From Lonicera japonica (taxonomy: Eukaryota > Streptophyta > Magnoliopsida > Dipsacales > Caprifoliaceae): 64,000 nt of DNA. The notes under the pieces were generated by a model. The model was given only the letters and a program-made list of their open reading frames with translations, was not told the origin of the DNA and did no database searches. How positions within the stretch are numbered: position 1 is the stretch's first letter; the number at the start of each line of letters is the position of its first letter. The position numbers and the translations under genes are program-made. Of this stretch, positions 1 through 10,695 are shown in pieces. Location of the stretch: positions 18,879,839 through 18,943,838 of the forward strand of contig CM038465.1 in NCBI GenBank assembly GCA_021464415.1. Direction: 5' to 3'.

Positions 1-535
1 CCCTTCTTGATACCTAAAAGAGAAATATATATAAAGGTATGAGCTATAGGCTCAGTGAATGCATCACCTTCATCAACAGTAATATGTAAAAGTACATATA
101 TATACATATCATATATAACCACATTCAATTCCCATCCTTTAGCATCATATAAGGCATCAGATGTACCACACCCATAACTGCTCTCTAGCCCCAATAATTG
201 GGCATCAACCATCCATATCATATACCCATCCTTTAGCCCTATATATATTGGGCATCAGATGTGCCATGCAATACTCTTCTTTCAATCAAGTCGCAACTCA
301 ATTCCACTGCACAAAGCACAATAATATCAATAAACATATGCCACACCACCCTTCACATTTATACATTTAAATGTATGTAAATTTCAAGTGAGTACACTCA
401 CCTCAAGTCCACACCAATATAGTTCCGAGTTCTGTTTTCTCGGTGCTTTAGAAGTATCCATTCCTTCACCTATCAATCCAACTTAATTGGTATTCCAATT
501 CACATCAATATAACCATTTATGAGTGTGAATTCAA
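1..535. other. Left flank, no gene; degenerate local repeat
   Basis: No credible coding frame is seen. The only structure is a degenerate tandem pair: blocks around 134-170 and 229-270 both run from CATCCTTTAGC through an AT-rich stretch to GGCATCAGATGT. This could be part of an old LTR, but I cannot place it in a family. At about 536 the sequence switches abruptly into the E1 element, so this is the flank of a truncation breakpoint. Confidence 0.4.
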
Positions 536-890
536 GATAAGCCTCCATCATCTTTTCCAATTTACGCCAATTTTTGGGATCACTTAAAAGAGTCTTCTTC
601 TTGATACTACACATATTGTTATTATCCCAAACTTTACGTTCTTTAAACCTACCATCATGTCTCCTATTAGCAATTCCTAGATCCCAATCATCTTTAATCC
701 TATTTTTTCTAGGATGAATTCTCCTTCTCCCATTAGGATTATTTTGTGATAGCTTGACTTGTTTCTTCTCAACTTAATTTAGATTTTCACAAACTTTCTC
801 TAACCACTTATGAAGTGGATCAAATTCCTCTCTAAAGGCCTTTCTCACCTCAGCTACGCAAGCCTCGGTAATAAATTTTGAATCATCCAT
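536..890 (-). pseudogene. E1 gag-derived ORF remnant
   Basis: The minus-strand reading starts at ATG 890-888 (MDDSKFITEA...) and aligns codon by codon with the E2 protein: FREEFDPLH, WDLGIANR, SIKKKTLLSDP and KLEKMMEAYLEF are recognisable. One in-frame stop follows CENLN, where E2 has Arg. The frame is lost at the truncation near 536, so only about the N-terminal 120 residues remain. The conserved part resembles the N-terminus and leading edge of the gag domain in the full-length gypsy element at 21728-28706. It cannot make a full product. Confidence 0.7.
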
Positions 891-1602
891 AACTAAAACT
901 CGCAAATCACACTTTTTTTTGTAGGTGCTATCGTAAAATTGCTATAACTTTTGATCGCACCTTTGGATAGGGATGATTTTCGGATATGTTGTTCGGAACA
1001 AAAAATTACAATAATTGTGCAAAAAATCAGGACGATCCAAGGCGGTTTCGATAGCGAAAATAAATAAATTCGACAGCCCAGCGAGATTTTGAAAAAAAAA
1101 TTATGAATCTAATTCCTTTTTTTTCTTTTTAAATCAAGTTGAATCTCTAACAAGAACAAGAAATAAAAAGATATAAAATCTGAAAGTAGAAGCTCTCCTC
1201 TGATACCAACTGATACGACCTATGGTGATATCGCACGAAACCCGCAAACACAACGAATTGGTTGTGCGAACCTCGACACATATACAAATGAAAACCGTAG
1301 CAAATTAATGACCTGGACCGTTTCTGCAATCAGATTCTAGTGAAAAACGAAGACGCCACAATCAGGTGCAGAATACCGATTGATAAGTCGAATGAAGGCC
1401 ACGGACAAACCAATAAGTTTAAGTAGTTCGTGAAGAACCAAAGAGGATTAAATCACTCAATATTATTATGAATAAAGTCTTAGATAATAAAAGTAATATA
1501 ATGAACCCCGTTAAATAAGGTGTAGAAAATACTAATCCAAATATAATAAGAAAAATACTAATCTAAACACAATAAAGAAACTATTAATCTAAATCCTAAT
1601 TG
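536..1602 (-). mobile_element. E1: 5'-terminal part of a pol-less LTR retrotransposon (truncated)
   Basis: Read on the minus strand, this copy has a 5' LTR (1211 to about 1602, incomplete), a primer-binding site just inside it (RC of 1198-1210 gives TTGGTATCAGAG, matching the initiator-Met tRNA 3' end), a leader, and the first part of the gag-derived ORF also found complete in E2 (4376-5212). It breaks off at about 536 into unrelated DNA. At about 1602 the LTR stops and an LTR piece in the opposite orientation begins. LTR and ORF are clearly similar to E2, so E1 is a second, rearranged copy of the same family. Confidence 0.75.
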
Positions 1603-3597
1603 ACGACAAGGCTACATGGGCTCAAATCAACTTGTGTAGGCCCATTAGAATAAATTAGAAGCTTTATTTTAAGTAGTTTAAATTATAAGAATTATTTCCT
1701 TATTCAATTAGGAATGTTTTCATTATTTAATTAGGAATGTTTTTCTTTTTTAATTAGGATTTAGATTAGTAGTTTTTTTATTGTGTTTAGATGCCTTAGT
1801 CAATTAGGGTTTAGGGGGGGGTGTATTCAATTCAGATTTTAAAAGATTCTAACTGATTTTTTAAAATCTGTGGATTCTGTTAAGTTTATGGATTGTTTTA
1901 TATCCTTATAGAATCTGACAGATTTTAATGCATGGATTCTTTTGGATTTATGCAGATTTTAATAAGTCCATGGATTTATGCAGATTTTAATAAGTTTATG
2001 AATTTTTGCAGATTTTAATAAGTTCATCAGAAAAATAAAAAATCAAAAGACAAAGGACAAACAATAAAATAAATTAATTAAGAATTTAAAGTAACATTAT
2101 CAAAAATGTAAAGACAATTAACGAAATACATTATAAAAATTCATACTATTCAACCATCATTATGATTATCATAACCCTCTTCATTCTCATTGATGTCCTA
2201 TTAATTTCCATTCTCATAATTTTATAGCCACCTATTTACTTAAAAAAATAAAGGCGACAATTCTTTATGATTTTCTTATAGTCATCAATTGAATTTTACA
2301 CTTAATACTATGTTTTGTTTATATGTTATTATTATTTGTATTTCATACTAATTATTCAATTCTTAGTATATACGTATTCATTAATGGATTTAATGACATT
2401 TGTCAAGCACTACAATCACGTGCAATGCACGTGAATAAAAACTAATTATAATAAAAAAAAATAAAGGATAGAAATAAAGGAATTATAACATTATTACTCC
2501 AGTGTATATCTATTAATTTAAAATCCACGTTTGAACCAAATTGAGTGCTTAAAGTTTTTAATATTTTGGTCAGAATACTATCTGGAATATTATAAAAGTG
2601 TAATAATGCATGCTGTGTTAGTCCATGAAATGAATTACCAAAAAAAAAATATGTTATGTCCTTAACCTTCGCTTACAATAAAAAATTAACAGTTATTACA
2701 TAATAAGTTAACTGGATTTTACTTTTGTAAGGTGACTTTAACTATTGTTTATTTTATGCACCTACAAAATTAGACTTCTCACCCACTAATATTTTTTAAT
2801 GAAATTGACATGAATTGTTTTTAAAAATTTGAACAATAATTAACGGTCTAATCATTTGAAATTATGTTAATGCGTGATAACCACATTATTAGTAAAAGAG
2901 AGAATAAAGACTTTATAGGGATGAATAAAAAATTAATGCGTTCATCACATAATAAGAAATTTGAATTTTGAGAGAGAGGGGGAGGGGAAGGGGGAGAGAG
3001 AGAGAAAGAGAATGTTGGGTAAAGTTCTTAAAGGAATTAGAAATCCATCTGAAATCTTTGGGTAAGTGAAAAGATTTCAAGATGAATTTTTATGTATAAA
3101 AAAAGCTTTACAATCCACCAAAATCCACCAATAATTAAAATCATACTAAGTCATTAGGCTTTTGAATACCATAAGATTTAGATGGATTTTTTAAAATCCT
3201 AATTGGATACATCAAGATTTTAAAAGGCTTTTTAAAATCTTAATTGAATACATCATGATTTTAAAAGACTTTTTAAAATCTCAATTAAATACCCATGAAC
3301 TTTAAAAGTTCATAAAAATCCTATAGATTCTAAATCCAATACACTCCTCTTAGATTAGTAGTTTACCTTATTGTGTTTAGATTCCTTATTGAATTAGGAT
3401 TTAGATTAGTAGTTTTCTTATTGTGTTTAGATTACCATTTTCCTTATTCTATTAGAATTTGTTTTGGGTTTCCTTGTTGGATTAGTTTCTTGTTGCCTAA
3501 GTTTTCTACACCCTATTTAAAGGGGATTCATTGTATTTTTTTTATTATCTAAGACATTATTCATAATAATATAGAGTGATTTTAATCCTCTTTGGTT
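1603..3597 (+). repeat. Inverted LTR fragment of the E1/E2 family, split by a Harbinger-like element
   Basis: From GACAAGGCTACATGGGCTC at 1604 the sequence is the reverse complement of the E2 LTR end (5838-5868). It continues to 1810, is interrupted by the element at 1814-3349, and resumes at 3353 through the A/T-rich LTR middle to CCTCTTTGGTTCT near 3597. Positions 1430-1600 (LTR in minus orientation) and 3353-3597 (plus orientation) are therefore inverted copies of one another. The piece lacks both true LTR ends, so it is a rearrangement product and not a clean insertion. Confidence 0.7.
1814..3349. mobile_element. PIF/Harbinger-type non-autonomous DNA element
   Basis: The ends are imperfect inverted repeats (GGGGGTGTATTCAATT at the left, RC of the right end GAGGAGTGTATTGGATT), flanked by TTA at 1811-1813 and TTA at 3350-3352, the 3-bp target duplication typical of PIF/Harbinger. 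Subterminal regions are packed with the motif CAGATTTTAATAAGT and with AGATTTTAAAA-type repeats. At 1536 bp it is long for a MITE, but no transposase frame is visible. It also holds a GA-rich tract at about 2970-3010. Joining the flanks restores a continuous LTR sequence. Confidence 0.8.
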
Positions 3598-3602
3598 CTA
3601 AC

Positions 3603-4208
3603 TGATACGACCGACAATGATAACGCACGAAACTCGCAAACACAACGAATTGGTTGTGCGAACCTCGACATAGATACACACGAAAACCGTAGCAAATTAA
3701 TGACCTAGACCGTTTCTACAACCAGATTCTAGTGGAAAATGAAGACGCCACAATCAAGTGCGGAATACCGATTGATAAGTCGAATGAACACCACGGACAA
3801 ACCGATTAGTTCAAGTAGTTCGTGAAGAACCAAAAAGAATTAAATCACTCAATATTATTATGAATAAAGTCTTAGATAATAAAAGTAATATAATGAACCC
3901 CCATTAAATACGGTGTAGAAAATACTAATTCAAATATAATAAGGAAAATACTAATCTAAACACAATAAAGAAACTATTAATCTAAATCCTAATTGACTAT
4001 GGAAAACATTCCTAATTGAATAATATTAATACAAACACAATAAGGAAACTATTAATCTAAATCATAATTGACTAAGGAAAACATTCCTAATTGAATAATG
4101 AAAATAATAAATAATTTTTATAATTAAAATTACTTAAAATAAAGCTTCCAATTTATTCTAATGGGCCTACACAAGTTGATCTGAGCCCATGTAGTCTTGT
4201 CCGCATCA
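3603..4208 (-). repeat. E2 3' LTR
   Basis: 606 bp, beginning TGATACGACCGACAATG and ending CTTGTCCGCATCA on the plus strand, so TG...CA bounded. It abuts the polypurine tract at 4209. It matches the right E2 LTR and the E1 LTR at 1211-1602 throughout the shared parts. Confidence 0.8.
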
Positions 4209-4375
4209 TTCCCCTCCTCTTGAAAAGGATTTGTCCTCAAATCCGTGTTATGTTGTACACAAATCACCCATTTTTTGACAAAACTAATCCTTGAATGACT
4301 ATTCGAAGCATGATATCTTCCATGCCAATAAAACAAGTAGTTCGAATATTTATGATGCTTGAAATTCCTTGCCTC

Positions 4376-5212
4376 TCAAAACTCATCAAACTTCTTGCCA
4401 TGCAACAATTCAATTTTTCTCAATTTGTTGAAGAAGTTAACTAGCTGGTAATTCGGATGAATATCAAACTTATCAACGCCAATGAAATCGATATGCTCAA
4501 TTTCAACAATCTTCAAATCTAATCCTTCAACTTGAATATCCTTTTTTTTCTTAGTGATGATGACGTTCGTATCAATAGCTATCTTTGGAGCTTCATGCAT
4601 AATGTTTTGTACTTGAACGATCTCTTCTTGTCGTACTTCTTCATCTTCTTTCACTTGCATACTTGGAACTACAATTGCTTCCAATGATTCGAATTGTAGA
4701 TCACTCTCTTTGTCCTCCAATGATGGCTTAAAATTATATTCTGGTTCATTCTTTGATAGTGGCTTAGATATGGCTTCCTTCTCCTCCTCTTTACATTGAT
4801 TTGATTTGCAAAAGGTTGCATTCGGACTTGACTCTACGCTACCCTTCATGTTGAATTCAAGATAAGCCTCCATCATCTTCTCCAATTTACGCCAATCTTC
4901 TGGATCATCCGAATAAGTCTTGTTCTTGATACTACCCATATTGTTATCTTCCCGAACTCTAATTTCTCTAAACTTACCACCATCCTTATTAGCAATTCCT
5001 AGATCCCAATCATCTTCAACCTTATTTTTTCTAGGATGAATTCTTTTTCTTCCATTAGGATCAACATGTGATAGCTTGACTTGTCTCTTCTCAACTCGAT
5101 CTAGACTTTTACAAACTTTCTCTAACCGCTCATGAAGTGGATCAAACTCCTCTCTAAAAACCTTTCTTGCCTCAATTACGAAAGCCTCAGGAAACAATTT
5201 CGAATAATCCAT
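4376..5212 (-). CDS. Gag-derived protein of pol-less LTR element E2
   Basis: An open frame of 278 codons from the Met of MDYSKLF; an in-frame Met lies five codons upstream (5227), but the E1 copy starts at the downstream Met. The N-terminal 60 residues look helical and charged and resemble the start of the gag frame in the full-length gypsy copy (26993 downwards). A block near residues 85-125 (EDNNMGSIK...DDPEDWRKLEKMMEAYLEF) matches the gag entry motif of that element (DDNMNGIKMKIPSF..DPEAYLEW). The middle is a low-complexity Glu/Lys-rich linker. The C-terminus (FIGVDKFDIHPNYQ...FFNKLRKIELLHGKKFDEF) recurs in the element at 19105. No zinc knuckle, protease or polymerase is present. Intactness suggests a fairly young copy; whether the protein is made is unknown. 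Confidence 0.6.
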   Translation of the reverse strand: MDYSKLFPEAFVIEARKVFREEFDPLHERLEKVCKSLDRVEKRQVKLSHVDPNGRKRIHPRKNKVEDDWDLGIANKDGGKFREIRVREDNNMGSIKNKTYSDDPEDWRKLEKMMEAYLEFNMKGSVESSPNATFCKSNQCKEEEKEAISKPLSKNEPEYNFKPSLEDKESDLQFESLEAIVVPSMQVKEDEEVRQEEIVQVQNIMHEAPKIAIDTNVIITKKKKDIQVEGLDLKIVEIEHIDFIGVDKFDIHPNYQLVNFFNKLRKIELLHGKKFDEF

Positions 5213-5535
5213 AACTAAAACTCGCAAGTCACACTGTTTTTTTTTTCTTTTTTTGCAGGTGCTATCGTAAAACTGCTATAACTTTTGATCGCACCGTTAG
5301 ATCGGGTTGATTTTCAGATATGTTGTTCGGAACGAAAAATTACCGTTATTATGAAATAAATCAGGACAATTCGAGGCCGTTTCGATAGTGAAAATAAAGA
5401 ATTTCGACAGCCCAGCGAGATTTAAAAAATATATAAAAAAAATATGATTATTATTCCTTTTTTTGTTTCTTTTTAAATCAAATTGAATCACTAACAAGAT
5501 CAAGAAATAAAAAGATATAAAAACCTGAAAGTAGA

Positions 5536-5872
5536 AGCTCTCCTCTGATACCAACTGATACGACCTACGGTGATATCGCACGAAACCCGCAAATACAACA
5601 AATTGGTTGTGCGAACCTCGACACAGATACACACGAAAATCGTAGCAAATTAATGACCTGGACCGTTTCAATAAGGAATCTAAACACAATAAGGAAACTA
5701 TTAATCTAAATCCTAATTAAATAAGGAAAACATTCCTAATTAAATAATGAAAACATTCCTAATTGAATAAGGAAATAATTCTTATAATTAAAACTACTTA
5801 AAATAAAGCTTCTAATTTATTCTAATGGGCCTACACAAGTTGATTTGAGCCCATGTAGCCTTGTCCACATCA
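5536..5872 (-). repeat. E2 5' LTR (internally deleted) and primer-binding site
   Basis: The LTR occupies 5556-5872 and ends GTCCACATCA. Compared with the left LTR it jumps from GACCGTTTC directly to AATAAGGAATCTAAAC, losing about 290 bp that would hold much of the U3/R region. The primer site lies at 5543-5555. Such a deletion would probably have removed part of its promoter. Confidence 0.75.
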
Positions 5873-6403
5873 CACAAGCTCCTCAATTGAATGTGTCATT
5901 ACAACTCTCATGTCAGAGTGACACTTAGCACATGCTTGTGCTATTTACACACCACCTCCTTCTATTTCTATTTTACATAAGTAGCCCACTTACATACTTT
6001 ATTTTCGCCTAAGCTCCTTTTGAATTATTATTTTAACATGAGTTCTTATAATATAAATAAACCTAACTCATATTCTTCTTACAAAATCAAACATCATGGC
6101 AAAATGCACAATTTCACTATTCACTACACATTAGGCATAAATTGATATTATCAAATGCACAAACATGATTGTAAATGCTAATCAATGCTTAAATGTGTTT
6201 AAATATTGTTAAAATATTTGTTTAAGACTCTAGATGTCACATGGTAAGAGTTAGGTTTTGCTCATAATAGGTCCTAAGTTCAATACTTGGCACTAACAAC
6301 TTTTTATTCAAGCCTCTCATATATTCTAATCTTCAATTCTATCTATTGTCCAAGATCATAAAGTGGTATTTAATCCTAAAAATTATTTTTACTCCAAGTA
6401 GGA

Positions 6404-6404
<1 letters not shown>
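5873..6404. other. Spacer with no recognised gene
   Basis: AT-rich DNA between E2 and the Tat-like element. I see no frame with recognisable protein similarity and no LTR that would serve as the 5' LTR of the element to the right, so that element appears 5'-truncated. Confidence 0.4.

Positions 6405-6470
<66 letters not shown>
6405..6470. repeat. (ATT)n microsatellite
   Basis: About 21 uninterrupted ATT units. It makes artefactual poly-Leu and poly-Asn frames on the two strands. It sits in the apparent leader just upstream of a decayed gag gene. Confidence 0.95.
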
Positions 6471-6567
6471 TGTTTCGTTTATGAGCGTTTGTTGGAAACG
6501 AGGAAGAGTGAGACTTAATAGGATATAAAATTTAGAGATTAATCCTTCATTTGAAAAAGAATTAAAA

Positions 6568-7879
6568 ATGGCGGAATGTGAAGATAATAAAACTTTAAAA
6601 GAACTATTTGCTCCTATATTCACTAATCCTCCTTTGTGTATTGTTTTACTGGTCACTACAACAGTTCAATTTGAATTAAAATCACAAGTAATTCAACTAC
6701 TCCCTACTTTTAATGGTTTAGAGATAAAAGATCCCTATCTTCACATAAAAGACTTTTTTGAAATATGCGTTACTTTTAGATTTCAAAATTTTTTTGATGA
6801 GTTCGTTAGGCTACGTTTATTCCCATTTTCTCTAAAAAACAAAGCTTAAACCTTAGTTAAATTCTTTACCCTTAAGATCTATCACAACGTGGGATGGGCT
6901 AGTTACTAATTTTTTTAGCAAAATGCTAAAATTAATGAACTTAGGAGAAAAATAACTGATTTTTGCCAAGAAGATGAGGAAAAATTCTTTGAAGCATGGG
7001 AAATATTTAAAGATATATTACTTAGATGTCCACATCATGGTTTTGAAACATGGAAACTAATTCAATACTTCTATAATGGCCTCTCATAAACTAATCGAAA
7101 TATGATATAATCTATGAATAGGGGTAGTTTTCTTAGTCTAAATCAAGATGAAACTTATCAATTCTTAGAGAATTTGTCTGAAAGTTCTCAACAATGGGAC
7201 TTTTCTAAGAGGGGAAGGCAATCTCAACATAAAAATAGGGAAATTTATGAAATTCATGAGGATATAGAAACTAGAAGATAATTAAATAGTTTAAATAAAA
7301 AATTAAAAGCCTTAACGATGAGATTGTCTAATAATTAGCTCAACCTTGTGCAGAATGAAGTGTGTTTTATTTGTGCTAGTCCTATGCACGTAGCTGCATC
7401 GTGTCCATCTATGTTAGGATACATCGTAGACAATCCAGGACAAGTAAATGCTATGAATGGATATAGGCAAAATCACAATCTTCAGGAAATTATTCCCAAA
7501 GATTTAAACACTCCTATGAATGATTCTAATCCTACCATTAATCCTAATGATTCAAAAGAAGTTGAAGTTCGAAAATTTGTACCTAAAGCCCCATTTCCTC
7601 AAATACTAAAAGACAATAGGAAGGAAGCTTAGTTTGAAGAAATTTAGGAAGTATTTAAGCAAATTCATATTAATATACCCTTCTTAGATGAAACTAAGCA
7701 AGTCCCTTCATACGTTAAGTTTCTTAAAGATTTAGTAACTCAAAAGAGGAAAACTAATATTCCTAAAAAGGCATTCTTAGCTGAATAAGCAAGTTTCATA
7801 ATTCAATTCAAAATTCCTATTAAATATAAAGATCTAGGTTGTTCTAATATATCATGTAAAATAGGGGACCATCATATAG
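6568..7879 (+). pseudogene. gag and gag-pro linker of the Tat-like element (first half)
   Basis: The frame starts MAECEDNKTLKELFAP and contains the gag motifs IQLLPTFNGLEIKDPYLHIKDF and RLRLFPFSLKNKA. It is then broken by several stops, but the same frame stays recognisable (EEKFFEAWEIFKDILLRCPHHGFETWKLIQYFYNGLS). A CCHC zinc knuckle C-FI-C-x4-H-x4-C is seen at about 7360-7405, in the piece starting QNEVCFICASP. The linker (VPSYVKFLKDLVTQKRKTN..KKAFLAE) continues to 7879, where it is cut by the solo LTR and resumes at 10696 with ERALLNLG. The protein would bind RNA and form particles in a living relative; here it is dead. Confidence 0.75.
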
Positions 7880-10690
7880 TGTAATGCCCAGTATTTTCAT
7901 TTGCGAGTTGGTCCTTCCATTAAGCCCGATTAAGGCTTTATCGCCGTTAGATTGTGAACATTGGGTTCCGAGGCTCTAGTATTTGACCTGACACCTCTAG
8001 CATGCCATATTAGATATATTAAGTTTTTGGGATCAATCGTTTTGTTATTCGGGTGGCCCGGATAGAAAATGGGAAATAAATCTCGTGTTTTGAACTTTTC
8101 AAAAAAGTTAATTTTGGCCAACTTTGAGAGGCCATAACTTCTTCATCTGGTGTCCAAACGACTTCCCGTTTGTGGTCACGTCTTCATCTCAGTCCCCTCT
8201 ACAACTTTTGTATTTTGGAAGAGACCTAATTCTCAGTCCCCGATGGCCAAAACTGGGCGTGAAGTTTAGCCTGTGATCCAAACAGCAAAATTGTGTGCTA
8301 TGAATAGTGGAAGTCGACTACATGGGTTTTGATGTAGTCAAATACATGCATTTGGGCGAGATTTTTATATTTCTTTCCTCCCTTTTCCTTCTCATTTTAA
8401 TATATCCATTGGAGAGCTTCTAGAGAGAGAGAGGAAGGCGATTATGAGGGCTTTGCAAGTGATTCAAGACCATGATCTAAGCTCCTTCACTTTACACCAT
8501 TCTCTACTACTATTCATCTTCTTCTTCACCATTTCTAAGGTTTAAGGCTTTAATTTGGAGATTTCAGCCTTGGCGCTTCTCCGGCTTGATTCCGCTATGA
8601 TTCTTCGAGGGATTAACCCTCAATAAGTGGGAACACTAGTACTTCAACCTTATTTAAACTTATTAAGTATGGTATGCTCCGAATTGAATCAAACCTAGGG
8701 TTTTCCTACAAAAATTGCATATTCATAGGATTTGGGTTGTTTACTTTAATTTCTTGGATTTAATATGACTATAAATAACGGATTACCATAGAAATCCCAA
8801 TTTCTACTTTATGTTTCTAAAGATTAGTATAAAACCTCTATCTACGGATATGATTGTGCACTGGGCTTTATGGTACGCACACTCACGAGGCTATACATGG
8901 TTTTAAAAGTATGTTTTGGCCTTGATTACTCCTATTTGTGATATTGTAATTGTACTTAGGCTGCTGGTTTATAAATGATGGGTTTTGTCACTTATTTGGC
9001 CAGTTCGTAACTATGCTGGGCAGGATTATAAATCTTTTACGTATAAACGAAGTATTATGGTCTCAAGGGGAGGTATACATAGAACTTATATACTATGGAA
9101 ACTAAATTATATTTGGCTTGGTGCCACTTTGATAGAGAACTTTTAGTGCCTCCCAAATTTATGATATTTTAATGAAGATACTAGTTGACGAACCTGGCGG
9201 GCTTAGTCCAAGTACAACAACAATATCACTACATAGCCTACTATATGGATTGTACATATAACTGGAATGGATATATATGTATACAAGTTGTACAAATACA
9301 TATGGGATATATGTATATACATATCTACACAGGTTGGATCCTATGTTCTTATGATTTCATGGTTTTGATGAGTTATTATATTTAGATATTATTTGGGATT
9401 TATTCTCAGTTGGCCACACCGTTCGTACCAGGTAGATGGTTATTACCTATAACGTATAGCCTTGGTGGCTACGTGAAATATTATATTGCCTTGGGGGCAT
9501 GTTCTGTCTAGGTGGACCTGGTAGGTGGTCCCTGCTTTGGGGGCATAAGAAACCGAGTTGCCGGCTATCTTTGTGCACAGTAGATCTAATATCCTAGATG
9601 TGACGTATCTACATGATTTGAGACGATGATAGATCTGGTCGCGGTGTTGTGGCATCTTTTATACCGATTCAGGCTATAGATTATTACTGTTTCATACTTA
9701 CAGTTTTATTAATATAGGTGGTCCCTGCCTTGGGGACAAAAGAAACTGAGTTACCGGCTATCTCTGTGCACAGTAGATCTAAAATCCTAGATGTGACGTA
9801 TATATATGATTTGAGACGATGATAGATCTGGTCGCGGTGTTGTCGCATCTTTTATATAGATTCGGGTTATAGATTATTACTGTTTCATACTTACAATTTT
9901 ATAAATATATAAATGTATCTTGGAGATACAGGTTTTTACACAATATACAAAAAAGCCCAATAAACCTATGTTCTATCAATTTTATTACGATTTGGGGACT
10001 GGGATATCATCTATATGCATTTCACGAAATGTTTTCCTTGCATTGGCTGCTTCAGAAGTGTAGTATATATATTTACATTTGTATATACAAAAGGAATGTA
10101 TATTACCCAGAGGGGATTTATTACAGAGAAGCAGCATATAAACTAAACTTACTTTCATCATATTGCATGGCATGCAAAGCTTTCCAACTTATTTTTTTAT
10201 ATTAGCACGCGTTATAGTTCCCACTGAGCCCGTTTGGCTTACTCCCATTTTCCAAATAGTTTTGCAGGTGTTTCTAGGGACGGTACGCTTACGGATCATA
10301 GTTAGCTCTGATGACCTCTGATCACCTAAGTCGTTTAGAAACGACTAGTATGCTAGTTCTTTAATTAATATATGTTTATGTATTGTATTGTAGTATATTG
10401 AGGTAAAGCTTATTGAAATTGGGATCTCGTTGGAGGCTTTGTATAAATGATATTTATTAAATGTGGAGCACCTATTGGTAATGGATTATATATACATATA
10501 TTTTAACAGGTTTTGGGTTGCTTTGTAAACAAACTCCACATACAAATTTTTTCTAAAATTACCTTTTTATATGGAATTCTCTTTTGATATAAGTTATAAT
10601 TTATATCTAAACACCCGTCATCGCGTACGACACCGTGATTAACCGGGTCTCGGAGGTTAAATCCTCTAAACGGGATTTCGGGGCGTCACA
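7880..10690 (+). mobile_element. Solo LTR (Ty3/gypsy type), 2.8 kb, target duplication TATAG
   Basis: Begins TGTAATGCCCAG and ends GGGCGTCACA, with the 5-bp duplication TATAG at 7875-7879 and 10691-10695. The termini are of the type common in long-LTR plant gypsy elements. There is no internal region or second LTR, so this is what unequal recombination between two LTRs leaves behind. Removing it with one TATAG rejoins the interrupted gag-pro frame of the host element. Small frames inside it are chance. It contains a tandem duplication (9517-9900). Confidence 0.85.
9517..9900. repeat. Tandem duplication of about 200 bp inside the solo LTR
   Basis: Two units, about 9517-9705 and 9718-9900, both start GGTGGTCCCTGC, pass through CTAGATGTGACGTAT and GATAGATCTGGTCGCGG, and end in TTTCATACTTACA. 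They differ at scattered bases, so the duplication is not recent. Confidence 0.85.
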
Positions 10691-10695
10691 TATAG

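Larger units (their letters stand above)
3603..5872 (-). mobile_element. E2: pol-less LTR retrotransposon with one gag-derived ORF
   Basis: Read on minus: 5' LTR 5872-5556, primer site RC of 5543-5555 (TTGGTATCAGAG, initiator-Met type), one ORF (5212-4376), polypurine tract RC of 4209-4224 (AAGAGGAGGGGAA), and 3' LTR 4208-3603. LTRs run TGATG...TATCA. The left LTR is 606 bp. The right is 317 bp because about 290 bp are missing near 5670. There is no reverse transcriptase, RNase H or integrase. No target duplication is found (CTAAC left, CACAA right), which fits recombination at the left side with the inverted LTR piece. It must depend on enzymes from another element. Confidence 0.8.

Noticed and set aside
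4130..4336. 68-codon minus frame near the E2 3' LTR as a gene
   Set aside because: Only the LRTNPFQEEGND part is meaningful, as a leftover polyprotein end; the rest is LTR sequence.
6339..6656. Frames with poly-Asn (minus) and poly-Leu (plus) tracts
   Set aside because: They are translations of the (ATT)n microsatellite and have no other coding signal.
9185..9655. Small frames on both strands
   Set aside because: They lie inside the solo LTR, have no recognisable domain and are broken in the duplicated module.
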